Numbered from the stretch's first letter, positions 1 to 8,110 are shown. The stretch: DNA of 64,000 bases from CAYQVO01 sp964421085 (GCA_964421085.1 CAYQVO010000006.1:1-64000); one strand, 5' to 3'. Translations and numbers: made by a program. The notes: generated from the sequence alone by a model not told the origin.

Positions 1-274
1 GAGAGATTGCCGGAATTTCCTCCGTTACTTCAAGCCCAAGCTTCTCATATGCTTCCGGGCCATGTATGCGGCCTTCGGCTCGAAGGTGTTCTTCCGTCAC
101 AGCCGCTTCTGTTTGGGAAATACACAACGGTTTTCCCAGAACAGCAAGCGCCCTTTCTCGTCCCATTCTCTCGGCCAAGTGCTCTAATACCGCTTCGAGG
201 CCATTATTTGATTGAAGTTCGTCTACAAGAAGATTTATATCCCTGACTGTCCTTTCATCTCGCACCCCGACCAT
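1..274 (-). CDS. Hypothetical protein, N-terminal part (runs off window)
   Basis: The reading frame opens with ATG at 274, preceded by a GGGAGA ribosome site, and stays open for 91 codons to the window edge. Residues from about 53 onward (QTEAAV...EEIPAIS) are nearly identical to residues 51-90 of the protein at 585-1346, whereas the first 50 residues differ completely. The two genes are therefore paralogues sharing a module but with different N-termini. No known domain is recognised. Its upstream region carries an 87-bp repeat also found upstream of the second copy. Confidence 0.6.
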   Translation of the reverse strand, partial: MVGVRDERTVRDINLLVDELQSNNGLEAVLEHLAERMGRERALAVLGKPLCISQTEAAVTEEHLRAEGRIHGPEAYEKLGLEVTEEIPAIS

Positions 275-317
275 TGGATCTCCCTCACCGTTTCAGCTCT
301 TCTAACATTGCATCAAT

Positions 318-345
318 ATTGTAAACGGCGATGGTTCTTAGTCAA
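318..345 (-). promoter_or_regulatory. Candidate sigma-70 promoter of the first paralogue
   Basis: Read on the minus strand, TTGACT (345-340) is followed after 16 bp by TACAAT (323-318), about 45 bp upstream of the start codon at 274. The -35 element lies inside the 87-bp repeat shared with the second paralogue. In the second copy TTGACT is kept, but the sequence at the -10 position diverges, giving only a weak match. Confidence 0.5.
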
Positions 346-417
346 ATTGTATACCGAAGGCGAGTTGGTGACTCAGTGGTGACTTAAGAATCAAGCGTTT
401 CGGCAACTACTGGGAAT
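331..417. repeat. 87-bp direct repeat, copy 1
   Basis: This stretch matches 1408-1494 with only two visible substitutions. Each copy lies about 60 bp upstream of the start codon of one of the two paralogous genes, so promoter and leader DNA was duplicated with the genes or is kept alike by gene conversion. Copy 2 runs directly into an assembly gap, as expected if the repeat broke the assembly. Confidence 0.85.
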
Positions 418-584
418 AGAAAAAGAAAACGTCTGGCGAATCTGTGCGAACAGTCCCAGGGCATGGCACCACTTTAAGCGCCATTTCATTTCCGGGACGG
501 AAAAATTCTACAGGATTGAAATAAAATTTCCAAATACGAAAAATCAAGATCTCTTGCTTAGATCAAGAATCCAATACCCAATGA

Positions 585-1346
585 TCAATTTTTTGTAATT
601 CCGACCGGCGCGAGCCCGACACCATAGAAACCGTCGTCATCAACGTCGTAGCTGTCGTCGTCCACGCAGAAGCCATCGGCATCCGAGTAGCCGACAATAA
701 CGCTTGATTCGCTGGTGAAGGTGTACACACTCTGCAGGAGTTCCTCCCCAGTAGCTCTTTCATGAAGCAAAATGCCAAGTGCCATGAGTCGAGGATCGGG
801 AGTGCAAATCGTCAGGTCTTCGTTCTTATCCTGGACTGCTCGTATGGCATCTGTCTTTGGCAACCTGCGCGTTTGAGGCTCTGTTGAAACTTCCATGGGG
901 ACAATAACCCAGGCAGGTGTATCATGAGCAGCTGACGCAAGACTACTTTGTGTGACGGCATATCCTAAAAACATTCCCCAACCGTCCTCAGACGCCTTTG
1001 CCAAATCGATAAGAGAATGCCCTGCATCAAGAACCAGCATGCTCTTTACAGGTTGAGCAGCGCAAAGAGCTGCGAGCTCCGGAGAGATTGCCGGAATTTC
1101 CTCCGTTACTTCAAGCCCAAGCTTCTCATATGCTTCTGAGCCATGTATGCGGCCTTCGGCTCGAAGTGTTTTTTCTGTCACAGCCGCTTCTGTTTGGGGG
1201 TTGCGCGATCCCGTCGCAGCAAGAAGAGTCCTTCCCCGTTTCATCATTTTAGTTAATGCAATTACTCGATCCAGCCCCTCATCCGTCAACTCAGACGCCG
1301 TAAGGCCATGTATTTCCTCGGTTGCTTTTTGTTGCGACGCGTCCAT
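585..1346 (-). CDS. Hypothetical protein (paralogue 2)
   Basis: A 253-residue protein starting at ATG 1346, chosen because a strong AGGAGG lies just upstream; an earlier in-frame ATG at 1382 has no ribosome site. No signal peptide, membrane segment or recognisable domain is seen. The C-terminal third is rich in Asp and ends in a DDDGFYGVGLAP tract. A 40-residue module at about residues 51-90 (1198-1082) is almost identical to the gene at the window start, but the N-termini are unrelated. Domain exchange between paralogues is the simplest reading. The function is unknown. Confidence 0.65.
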   Translation of the reverse strand: MDASQQKATEEIHGLTASELTDEGLDRVIALTKMMKRGRTLLAATGSRNPQTEAAVTEKTLRAEGRIHGSEAYEKLGLEVTEEIPAISPELAALCAAQPVKSMLVLDAGHSLIDLAKASEDGWGMFLGYAVTQSSLASAAHDTPAWVIVPMEVSTEPQTRRLPKTDAIRAVQDKNEDLTICTPDPRLMALGILLHERATGEELLQSVYTFTSESSVIVGYSDADGFCVDDDSYDVDDDGFYGVGLAPVGITKN

Positions 1347-1407
1347 TGAACCTCCTTCCTCGGTTGTCTCCTGATGACCCATCGGTCTGTTGGCATCAAA
1401 AAAGACT

Positions 1408-1494
1408 ATGGTTCTTAGTCAAATTGCATACCGAAGGCGGGTTGGTGACTCAGTGGTGACTTAAGAATCAAGCGTTTCGGCAACTACTGGGAAT
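1408..1494. repeat. 87-bp direct repeat, copy 2
   Basis: Near-identical copy of 331-417, ending exactly at an assembly gap. It lies about 60 bp upstream of the start of the second paralogue (1346). Further tandem copies may be hidden in the gap. Confidence 0.85.
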
Positions 1495-1504
1495 NNNNNN
1501 NNNN
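1495..1504. other. Assembly gap (10 N)
   Basis: A run of N joins two contigs. It abuts the 87-bp repeat on one side and a tRNA-like fragment on the other, so linkage of the 1-1494 block to the rest rests on scaffolding. Confidence 0.95.
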
Positions 1505-1524
1505 GTTCGATTTCACCCGTCGCA
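1505..1524 (+). repeat. tRNA 3'-end-like fragment, inverted relative to tRNA-Met
   Basis: These bases read like the T-loop, T-stem and acceptor strand of a plus-strand tRNA (GTTCGATT...CACCCGTCGC). They match the complement of the tRNA-Met 3' end at 1579-1598 with one mismatch in the first 19 positions. It is either the end of a convergent tRNA cut by the gap, a displaced tRNA fragment such as an att-site remnant, or an assembly artefact. Confidence 0.45.
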
Positions 1525-1541
1525 TGCCCCTCCAGGGGGCA
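1525..1541. terminator. Short hairpin between convergent tRNA sequences
   Basis: TGCCCC and GGGGCA can pair around a TCCAG loop. It lies about 37 bp past the 3' end of tRNA-Met and directly after the tRNA-like fragment, where a terminator would be expected. No U-tract follows on either strand, so the assignment is weak. Confidence 0.3.
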
Positions 1542-1577
1542 GCGATGTTGGCGCAGCCAACTCGCGGGGTGGAAATC

Positions 1578-1651
1578 TGGCGACGGGTGGAATCGAACCA
1601 CCGACCCCGGAATTATGAGTTCCGTGCTCTAACCATCTGAGCTACGGCGCC
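1578..1651 (-). tRNA. tRNA-Met(CAT), elongator type
   Basis: A complete 74-nt cloverleaf on the minus strand: acceptor GGCGCCG/CGTCGCC (one C-U mismatch), D-arm GCTC/GAGC, anticodon stem CGGAA/TTCCG with loop CTCATAA, and T-arm GGTGG/CCACC with TTCGATT. The 3' CCA is not encoded. G1-C72 excludes a bacterial initiator tRNA, and the body resembles elongator tRNA-Met more than tRNA-Ile2; the other CAT tRNA at 44377 looks like the Ile2 type. Confidence 0.9.
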
Positions 1652-1764
1652 ATTTCAACAATGAATTCTTAAGATTTTACAATATATCCGGCGAATTGCA
1701 AGTGGCGGGGCGGGTCAAGTAAGCGCATATCGGCACCGACTTCCATGTGCTAGAATTCATTCCT

Positions 1765-2241
1765 ATGAAATCCCGCCCACCGAAAAAGCCCGGTGCAGCC
1801 CGGGAATCGGGAGACGAGTTCGTAGACGGCCCGGCTGCTGCAGCGAAAATCCTCAACAGCATGACGACCGCCAACCGGGAGCGGATATTAAAAGAAATAA
1901 GCTCTCTCGATCCGGACCTTGCCGGCCGCATCGAAAGCAACCTTTCCACTTTTGATGATCTGCTCGAGCTTACTTCTCAAAGCATTCAACGTCTGATTCA
2001 GGAAGTGGATCAGAGCGACCTTGTTGTTTCAATGAAGATTGCGAGCGACGAAGTTAAAGATTTCCTTTACACAAACATGTCGGAAAGGAAACGGCAGCAG
2101 GTGAAGGACGACTTCGATAATCTTCCGCCGGTGCGAATCAACCAGGTGGAAGACGCCCAGCATCGCATTCTTGCAAAGCTTGAAGAGCTCCGCGAGAAGG
2201 GACTCGTCAGGTCGAAGAGCAGCAAAGATATTTACGCGTAG
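1765..2241 (+). CDS. Stand-alone FliG C-terminal-domain protein
   Basis: 158 residues from ATG 1765; a GTG at 1747 is possible and neither has a clear ribosome site. Residues from about 30 resemble the middle/C-terminal part of the flagellar switch protein FliG, including AAKILNSM, DPDLAGRIE, DDLLELTSQSIQRLIQEVD, MSERKRQQVKDD and PVRINQVEDAQ. Full FliG is about 330-340 residues, so the N-terminal FliF-binding part is absent. No flagellar genes are near. It ends one base before the convergent sucD stop. It could be a rotor-derived or adapter protein with another role; the family assignment is firm, the function is not. Confidence 0.75.
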   Translation: MKSRPPKKPGAARESGDEFVDGPAAAAKILNSMTTANRERILKEISSLDPDLAGRIESNLSTFDDLLELTSQSIQRLIQEVDQSDLVVSMKIASDEVKDFLYTNMSERKRQQVKDDFDNLPPVRINQVEDAQHRILAKLEELREKGLVRSKSSKDIYA

Positions 2242-2242
2242 A

Positions 2243-3115
2243 TTAACGGCGCAGCCCTTCCGCACACACCGCCCCAATTTCAGCAGGCGATCTCGCAGTC
2301 CGGACTCCCGACGCCTCGAGCGCGGCAAACTTCGACGCCACTGTTCCGCTTCCGCCGCTTATTATCGCTCCGGCATGACCCATGCGGCGGCCCGAAGGCG
2401 CCGCAACTCCCGCGATGTACGCAGTCACGGGCTTTTTCATATTCGCCTTGATCCACCCGGCGGCCTCTTCTTCAGCGCTTCCCCCTATTTCGCCAATCAG
2501 CACGACAGCTTCAGTCCCGGGATCCTCATTGAACAACGAAAGACAGTCTATGAAATCCATCCCGCCAATCGGGTCGCCCCCGATTCCAATACATGTCGAC
2601 TGGCCGATTCCAAGCCGGGTGAGCTGGTGCACAGCTTCATATGTGAGCGTTCCGCTGCGGGATACAACACCCACTTTCCCGGGCCGGTGAATCGCGCCGG
2701 CCATTATCCCTATCTTGCATTCGCCGGGCGTTATTATGCCTGGACAGTTCGGGCCAATCAGTCTCGTCCTTTTCCCCGTCATATGAGCTTTGACCCTGAG
2801 CATATCGAGAACTGGAATGCCTTCGGTTATGCACACGACAAGATCGAGGCCGGCGTCCACTGCTTCTATTACAGCTTCCGCTGCGTGCTGCGCCGGCACG
2901 TAAATAACACTCGCAGTCGCGCCCGTCGCGTCTCTCGCCTCAGCCACACTCTCAAATACGGGCACACCTTCGTGGATTTTTCCCCCCTTCCCCGGAGAAA
3001 CTCCCGCTACGACCTTTGTGCCGTAATCGATGCACGCCTTTGTGTGAAAGGTCGCGGTTTTCCCGGTAATACCCTGGGTAATGACTTTCGTATCTCCGCC
3101 TATCAGAATGCTCAT
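2243..3115 (-). CDS. sucD: Succinyl-CoA synthetase alpha subunit
   Basis: 290 residues, full length for the ADP/GDP-forming succinate-CoA ligase alpha subunit. It has the CoA-binding Rossmann start (TQGITGKTATFH, residues 13-24), the GPNCPG loop near 121, and the phosphohistidine in GRRMGHAGA (His247). With SucC it interconverts succinyl-CoA and succinate with nucleotide phosphorylation in the TCA cycle. Its ATG overlaps the sucC stop by 4 bp, implying translational coupling. Confidence 0.97.
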   Translation of the reverse strand: MSILIGGDTKVITQGITGKTATFHTKACIDYGTKVVAGVSPGKGGKIHEGVPVFESVAEARDATGATASVIYVPAQHAAEAVIEAVDAGLDLVVCITEGIPVLDMLRVKAHMTGKRTRLIGPNCPGIITPGECKIGIMAGAIHRPGKVGVVSRSGTLTYEAVHQLTRLGIGQSTCIGIGGDPIGGMDFIDCLSLFNEDPGTEAVVLIGEIGGSAEEEAAGWIKANMKKPVTAYIAGVAAPSGRRMGHAGAIISGGSGTVASKFAALEASGVRTARSPAEIGAVCAEGLRR

Positions 3116-4272
3116 GCTCCCGCAGCCCTCACTGCCTTTTCAGCCGCGTCGGCCATCGTTTCCGCTGATATGATTTTCATGCCGGATTTTCCGAGTATCT
3201 CCCTCCCAGGTTCGACATTTGTCCCCTCAAGCCGCACGACAAGAGGCACTTTCATTGAAAGCTCTCCCGCGGCATCGACAATTCCCTGAGCGAGCACATC
3301 GCATCTGAGAATGCCTCCGAAAATATTGATAAGAATCGCCTTTACATGAGGGTCCGACATCAGGATCTTGAAGCCTTCCTTTACCATCTCCTTTGACGCT
3401 CCCCCTCCCACATCCAGGAAATTGGCGGGCTCTCCTCCGAATATTCTGATGATGTCCATGGTCGCCATCGCAAGGCCGGCGCCATTCACCATGCACCCTA
3501 TGTTCCCTTTGAGCGCGACATAATTCAGCCCGAATCCGCCGGCGACGCGTTCCTTCTCGTCAATTTCATCGAGGTCCGCCTGCTTCGCCAGACAAGGCTG
3601 CCGGTAAAGCGCATTATCGTCGACGGAACACTTCGCATCAAGCGCAACAAATTCTCCGGACTTCTCAACCACCAGCGGATTGACCTCAACAAGGGAGAGA
3701 TCGTACTTGATAAACATCCCGAAAAGTCCCGAAACAAGCTTCTCGAACTCCCCGGAGAGCGAATCGTCCAGCTCAAGCCTGCCGCTCAGCTCCGCCGCCT
3801 GTGAACTCTCGAGGCCGGCGAATGAAACATGAACCTTTATGATCTTTTCAGGATGAGAACGCGATAGTTCCTCAATATCCATTCCTCCCTCAGTTGATGC
3901 AGCAATGCAAATCTTCCGGGCGCTTCTGTCGACATGCAGACTAAGGTACAGCTCGCGATCGATCTCACAGGCTTCCTCAACATACACCTTTCTTACTGTC
4001 GTTCCATCGGCGCCGGTCTGTCCCGTAAAGAGTCTCATTCCCAGCATAGCGCGGGCGATCTCTTCAGCCTCTTCCGGAGACTTTGCAGGCCTGATTCCCC
4101 CCGCCTTTCCCCTGCCCCCCGCAAGAACCTGCGCCTTAACATAACAGAGGCCTCCCCCAAGCGCTTCGGCCGCAGCTTCCGCTTCCGATGCGGTCGTGCA
4201 CATGTACCCGCGCGGAACGGGAAGCCCGCACAACTTCATCAAAGCCTTCGACTGATATTCATGCAGATTCAT
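3112..4272 (-). CDS. sucC: Succinyl-CoA synthetase beta subunit
   Basis: 386 residues, the usual length. It begins MNLHEYQSKALM and shows the ATP-grasp domain (VKAQVLAGGRGKAGG), the LYLSLHVDR segment, VEVNPLVV, and the C-terminal ligase-CoA domain with NIFGGI and RLEGTNVEPG. It supplies nucleotide and succinate binding to the SucCD heterotetramer. The start overlaps the last codons of the 'sdhB remnant by 14 bp, showing that sucC originally followed sdhB in one operon. sucD follows with a 4-bp overlap. Confidence 0.97.
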   Translation of the reverse strand: MNLHEYQSKALMKLCGLPVPRGYMCTTASEAEAAAEALGGGLCYVKAQVLAGGRGKAGGIRPAKSPEEAEEIARAMLGMRLFTGQTGADGTTVRKVYVEEACEIDRELYLSLHVDRSARKICIAASTEGGMDIEELSRSHPEKIIKVHVSFAGLESSQAAELSGRLELDDSLSGEFEKLVSGLFGMFIKYDLSLVEVNPLVVEKSGEFVALDAKCSVDDNALYRQPCLAKQADLDEIDEKERVAGGFGLNYVALKGNIGCMVNGAGLAMATMDIIRIFGGEPANFLDVGGGASKEMVKEGFKILMSDPHVKAILINIFGGILRCDVLAQGIVDAAGELSMKVPLVVRLEGTNVEPGREILGKSGMKIISAETMADAAEKAVRAAGA

Positions 4273-4602
4273 TTACGGCTCCTGTATTGTCGCCGATATG
4301 GAGATTGCCACGGTTCATGCGCGTAAGAAAACTCGTGCTTATCCCTTTGGGAGATGCCCCCTCGCATTCTCCATGATTCGTACACCCGCCGAACCCTTCC
4401 CTGCCCATCTGCGCAGTCATTGAATGGACGCGGGCGAAGCGTTCTGTCCGCCCCTGCGGTAGCACAGCGAAATGCCGGACCTCAGCGGCAGAAAACAGCA
4501 TTGCAGACGCATTCGGGCATGCCGCGACACAGGCGCCGCAGCCTATGCACCCCGGCTGCATCCACAGCACGCTGGGCCGTCTCCTCTGGAATCGGAATCG
4601 CG
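4259..4602 (-). pseudogene. sdhB: Truncated, frameshifted succinate dehydrogenase iron-sulfur subunit ('sdhB)
   Basis: Only the C-terminal part of an SdhB of the Bacteroidetes-like type is present. One frame encodes AIPIPEETAQRAVDAA (about 4600-4550) and a second continues with GCIGCGACVAACPNASAMLF, a GFGGCTNHGECE cysteine cluster and PKGIS to the stop at 4259. Joining them needs a one-base shift near 4550. The plant-type ferredoxin domain and the first half are missing. Upstream the sequence changes abruptly to the start of mdh. No flavoprotein or membrane-anchor subunit is in the window. A deletion remnant or a misassembly are the two explanations. Confidence 0.75.
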
Positions 4603-4656
4603 AGTGCCTCCTGTCTGTCCGGCGCCAATCAGGGCGATTTTCTGTCTCCGGGCCAT
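4603..4656 (-). pseudogene. mdh: 5' remnant of malate dehydrogenase (mdh')
   Basis: Starting at ATG 4656 behind a strong GAGAGGAGG ribosome site, 18 codons read MARRQKIALIGAGQTGGT, the canonical NAD-binding start of bacterial malate dehydrogenase. The frame then enters out-of-frame sdhB sequence and stops at 4543, giving a 37-residue product. A complete mdh would be about 310 codons. hflC ends 33 bp upstream, so the operon order was hflK-hflC-mdh-(sdh genes)-sucC-sucD. Confidence 0.75.
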
Positions 4657-4689
4657 GGCTTTCCTCCTCTCTTTCCGGGCGAAGGATTC

Positions 4690-5775
4690 TTACGGCTCCT
4701 CCTTCGGCTTGTCGGCTGAAAGAGCTTCCACCACCCCTGCCTGCTGAAGAAGCTGATTTACGTCAACCTTGTTCACACCAAGCGTCGCGCCGGCTGTGCT
4801 TCCGCTTTCGTTCAGCACCACGAACCGGGGACTTGCTGTCCGAAGAGCCTTTGCGATTTCGAGCCTGAGTATTGCCTGTCCCCCCGGACCCGAAAGGGCG
4901 TTAATCTTCTCAATCATCCCTTCGACCTCGGCCCTCCCTCTGGCAAGGATTGCCTCCGACTTGTTCTTCTGCGACTGAAGATACGCGGCGCCCTTTGTCT
5001 CGGCCTGCTTCTTCACACCTTTTGCCTCTTCAATCTGGCGGTTGACCCTTGCCTGTGCCTGGTTGAATCTCTGTTGTCCATCGGCCCGCACTGTGTCAAT
5101 CCTCAGGCGTTCCCGTTCCGTCTGCTCACGGGTCCGCTGCGTCTCATTGAGTTTTTCCTGGTACTCTTTATCCACAGTCCCGTCCGGCAGAAGACGCGCG
5201 AACTCGAAGCGATCGAGGATAACCGCCAGAATATTGATTCCGAGCTTCCCCATGCTGTCCCGGAGCTTTTTTTCCACCTCCCGGACGGCCTGATAGCGTT
5301 TGTTCTCATCGATGAAATTGGCTGTTGTAAGCGCGTTCATCTCTGTGCGGATCAGCGCCCGGCCTGTTGCAACGACTATAAGCCGGATTGATTCATCCGT
5401 AGTTCCCACCCGCTGCACCACTGTACGCAGGCTCTCTGAATCGGGCATAAGCAGGTAGCGGACCGTCATGCGCAGCGCAACTTCGTTTCCGTCAAGAGCA
5501 CGGGTGAAAACGAAATCACCGAGGTCCTTCTGATCTTCACCGCCCTCTCCCAGCGTCACATCCTGAGAGGCAGTATTGAGCCGGATTACAGTGTCCCAGG
5601 GGAATATGAAGGCCAGTTCTCCAGGATTGACGGCGCTTCGCGCGATCCCGCCGCCGAGGAACGGAGGGAGATTCCGAAAGATAATCCCGTGTTCAACAGC
5701 TTCCATCTTCTGGAACCAGACGTCACACCCTGAAAGGACAAAACTTACAAGCAGGAAAGCAATAATCTTTTTCAT
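4690..5775 (-). CDS. hflC: SPFH/prohibitin-family lipoprotein (HflC-like)
   Basis: 361 residues. Instead of a plain membrane anchor it begins with a lipoprotein signal (FVLSGC, Cys17), with Asp at +2, which in E. coli favours inner-membrane retention. An SPFH/band-7 domain follows (about 25-215), then a long charged coiled coil (about 215-300; QEKLNETQRTREQTERERLR). HflK/HflC-type pairs form membrane microdomain cages that regulate proteases such as FtsH. The gene starts within the hflK stop (4-bp overlap), so the two are coupled. The lipobox is seen; the regulatory role is known only for the family. Confidence 0.8.
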   Translation of the reverse strand: MKKIIAFLLVSFVLSGCDVWFQKMEAVEHGIIFRNLPPFLGGGIARSAVNPGELAFIFPWDTVIRLNTASQDVTLGEGGEDQKDLGDFVFTRALDGNEVALRMTVRYLLMPDSESLRTVVQRVGTTDESIRLIVVATGRALIRTEMNALTTANFIDENKRYQAVREVEKKLRDSMGKLGINILAVILDRFEFARLLPDGTVDKEYQEKLNETQRTREQTERERLRIDTVRADGQQRFNQAQARVNRQIEEAKGVKKQAETKGAAYLQSQKNKSEAILARGRAEVEGMIEKINALSGPGGQAILRLEIAKALRTASPRFVVLNESGSTAGATLGVNKVDVNQLLQQAGVVEALSADKPKEEP

Positions 5776-6842
5776 TTCCGCTCCACCCCCAGTTTCTGTG
5801 TCCAGCTGCTCATATCATACGGGTCAACTCCGCTTATAACTCCGCCGCGCAGCGACTCTACTACCGGGACCGTTTCCCTTGCCACATAGACGTCCGCACC
5901 CTGACTCTGAGCAAGCGCCTGGGCGCGAAGCCGGTCCACTTCCGCTTCTGCTTTGGCAACCCCAAGGTCTCCTTCCGCCTGTTTCTGCGACTGCACAAGC
6001 CGGCCTTCGGACTGGAGAATCAAGGCCTGATTTTCTCCATAAACCTGAAGCGTGGCTATCTTTGCGTCCCATTCGGCAGCTTCTTTTTCGAGCTTTGCCT
6101 GCGCTTCTGCAAGCTGCCCGCTTACTTCTTTAAGGTTCCTCTCCTGGTCCTGGAGGTTTTTGTTGAATATTGCGTCGTCGATTCTGGAGTCCCTGTATGT
6201 ATATCTTCTGAGCAGCACGCCCTCAATTGTGATGCCGAAAGGCTCGAGTCTTTTGTTCATACGGTTCTGCGCATCCTTGAGTGCCGCTTCTCTCTTGTGC
6301 GGATTGTAGAATTCTCCGGCAAGAAGACTGCTCAGGCCCTGCTTAAGCTCATCGCTTGCGACACCCGTGATCTGATTAACCCATCTGTCCTCCGTCCGGC
6401 CGACGTTCGTGACAAGATCTGCAGGCCCTCCATGGGTCCTGTCTTCCACCTCGCCGGGGGCGGGGTAAAACCGGCTCATCACTGTTATGTCGACTTCGAC
6501 ATCGGCGCCGTCCGATGTCTTGATCTCGAGAGGACCGGAAGCGTTAAGTCCCGCCTGTCCCCGGTGAAAGTTCAGCACCTGAATGGTCGATGGAATAAGA
6601 TGTATTTTTGAATAAAAGGGAACCGTCCACTGATAGCCGGGGCTGAGTCCCCTCCGTGAAAACCCCTGGCCTGGCCCCATCGTTATCTGCCGTACTCCCA
6701 TCATTCCGGGAGGAATAACTTCTCCGAAGATGTAGTAGAGAACAGAGAGAACGCCAATGAGAACAATTAACAGGACGCCGATTGGTTTGAGGAATCCGCC
6801 TCTGCCCGCGTCCGCAACCGCCTGATCCTTTTCTTTAGTCAT
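5772..6842 (-). CDS. hflK: SPFH/prohibitin-family membrane protein (HflK-like)
   Basis: 356 residues with one N-terminal transmembrane helix (about 20-42, IGVLLIVLIGVLSVLYYIF), an SPFH domain (about 45-240) and an Ala/Gln/Glu-rich coiled coil (about 235-320; AEAQAKLEKEAAEW). This is the usual layout of the HflK partner. A strong GGGAGGGGAGAG ribosome site precedes the ATG. It is the first gene of the minus-strand operon that continues into hflC, the mdh'/'sdhB remnant and sucCD. Confidence 0.8.
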   Translation of the reverse strand: MTKEKDQAVADAGRGGFLKPIGVLLIVLIGVLSVLYYIFGEVIPPGMMGVRQITMGPGQGFSRRGLSPGYQWTVPFYSKIHLIPSTIQVLNFHRGQAGLNASGPLEIKTSDGADVEVDITVMSRFYPAPGEVEDRTHGGPADLVTNVGRTEDRWVNQITGVASDELKQGLSSLLAGEFYNPHKREAALKDAQNRMNKRLEPFGITIEGVLLRRYTYRDSRIDDAIFNKNLQDQERNLKEVSGQLAEAQAKLEKEAAEWDAKIATLQVYGENQALILQSEGRLVQSQKQAEGDLGVAKAEAEVDRLRAQALAQSQGADVYVARETVPVVESLRGGVISGVDPYDMSSWTQKLGVERK

Positions 6843-6862
6843 ACAGGCTCTCCCCTCCCAGG

Positions 6863-6891
6863 TTGACTTGGTTTTAAAGGAAAACTTATAG
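6863..6891 (+). promoter_or_regulatory. Candidate sigma-70 promoter for the GH5 gene
   Basis: TTGACT (6863-6868) and TTATAG (6886-6891) are separated by exactly 17 bp on the plus strand, about 190 bp upstream of the glycosidase start. Nothing else on this strand lies between. Confidence 0.45.
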
Positions 6892-7084
6892 CACAGTTCT
6901 CGCGCAGGCGGGCAAAAGCTGCAAGAAAGCCCGCGGAAACGGGCAATCTGCGAATAATTCCGAGGGCTGAAGCGGATTTCCTGCAGCCACAGAATCTAAA
7001 GTGTTTACCTGGCCGGCTCGAACTAATATACAGGGCAGGCGGACTTTGTCTGCTTATTTCAATCGTGTTCCATTGCGGGTTGCC

Positions 7085-8082
7085 ATGTTGATGCGTTTTA
7101 TACTTTTCATCTGCGTTACATCTTTTTTCCTCTTTCAGCCATCCTCGAATGCTGATTCACGCTACAGAGGCGTGACCGTGGCCCCTTCGATCAGTGAAGC
7201 GGATATTGCCGACCTGAAACCCTGGGGAGCGAATGTCGTGAGGTACACGATGACCTGGCACGGGCCTGCGGACACGGCAACTCGCGAAGAATACATGAAC
7301 TGGCTGGTGAATGATGCGATTCCTCATCTCGACTCGCTGCTGCCGGCGTTTGCNNNNNNNNNNCGCCGGGAGGCTTTATCTCAAAGGCATCTCCCTCCTG
7401 GCACAGGATTTTCGCCGAGAAATGGGCGCAGGATGCTCTCAAGGAGGCGTGGTCGGTCCTCGCTCAGCACTATGCCGGCAACCCGGTGATTCTTGCCTAT
7501 GACCTCGTAAATGAGCCGGCCCAGAGACAGGTCAACCCGGGATTGAAGAAGTGGAGAGATCTTTCAGCCGAAGTTGCCGGAATAGTCAGGTCGATTGACC
7601 CGGTCCACATGATTATTATCGAGGTGATTTACGGTAATCAGGAATATTTCAGCGGCCTGAAACCTCTGAAGATATCCAACGTAGCATTCAGCTTCCATTT
7701 CTACTATCCGCGACGGTTCCAGGCCCAGGGGCTGAATGGCGGGCCGGCGAATGTCAGGTATCCGTCGAAGAAGTACAAAAAGAAGGTGCTTCTTTCGAGG
7801 ATGAAGAAGGCGATAAGATTTCAGAAAAAATACAAGGTTCCGATTTATGTGGGAGAGTTTTCGGCCGTACGCTGGGCCCCGGGTAACAGTACCCGCAATT
7901 ACCTTTCCCACCTTATCTCAATTTTCCAGAGCAAGAAGTGGCACTGGACTTACCACGCCTACAGGGAATCCGATGCCTGGAGCGCGGAACACACGACTGA
8001 CAGAAATAACCACGAAAGAAGCGCGGCGCCGACAGACCGGATGAAGCTTCTCTGGAAATACTTCGCCCGCAATACCTTATAA
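7085..8082 (+). CDS. Secreted glycoside hydrolase family 5 (cellulase-like), interrupted by gap
   Basis: Start chosen at ATG 7085, which places a signal peptide (RFILFICVTSFFLF) first. A 10-N gap lies at 7354-7363; the sequence then resumes in another frame with PGGFISKASPSWHRIF. The acid/base glutamate is in YDLVNEP and the nucleophile in VPIYVGEFS, both GH5 (clan GH-A) signatures. The text missing between LLPAF and PPGGF in relatives is about 11 residues, so the true gap exceeds 10 bp and the frame change is an assembly effect. It likely cleaves beta-linked glucans or mannans outside the cell. Confidence 0.85.
7354..7363. other. Assembly gap inside GH5 gene (10 N)
   Basis: Joins two parts of one gene whose frames differ across it. 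The N count is only an estimate. Confidence 0.95.
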
Positions 8083-8110
8083 CCGGCTTTTTGAGCTGAA
8101 AAAAGCAACC

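Noticed and set aside
2171..3289. Long plus-strand frame across sucD
   Set aside because: Antisense shadow of the well-supported sucD/sucC genes; no ribosome site or known domain.
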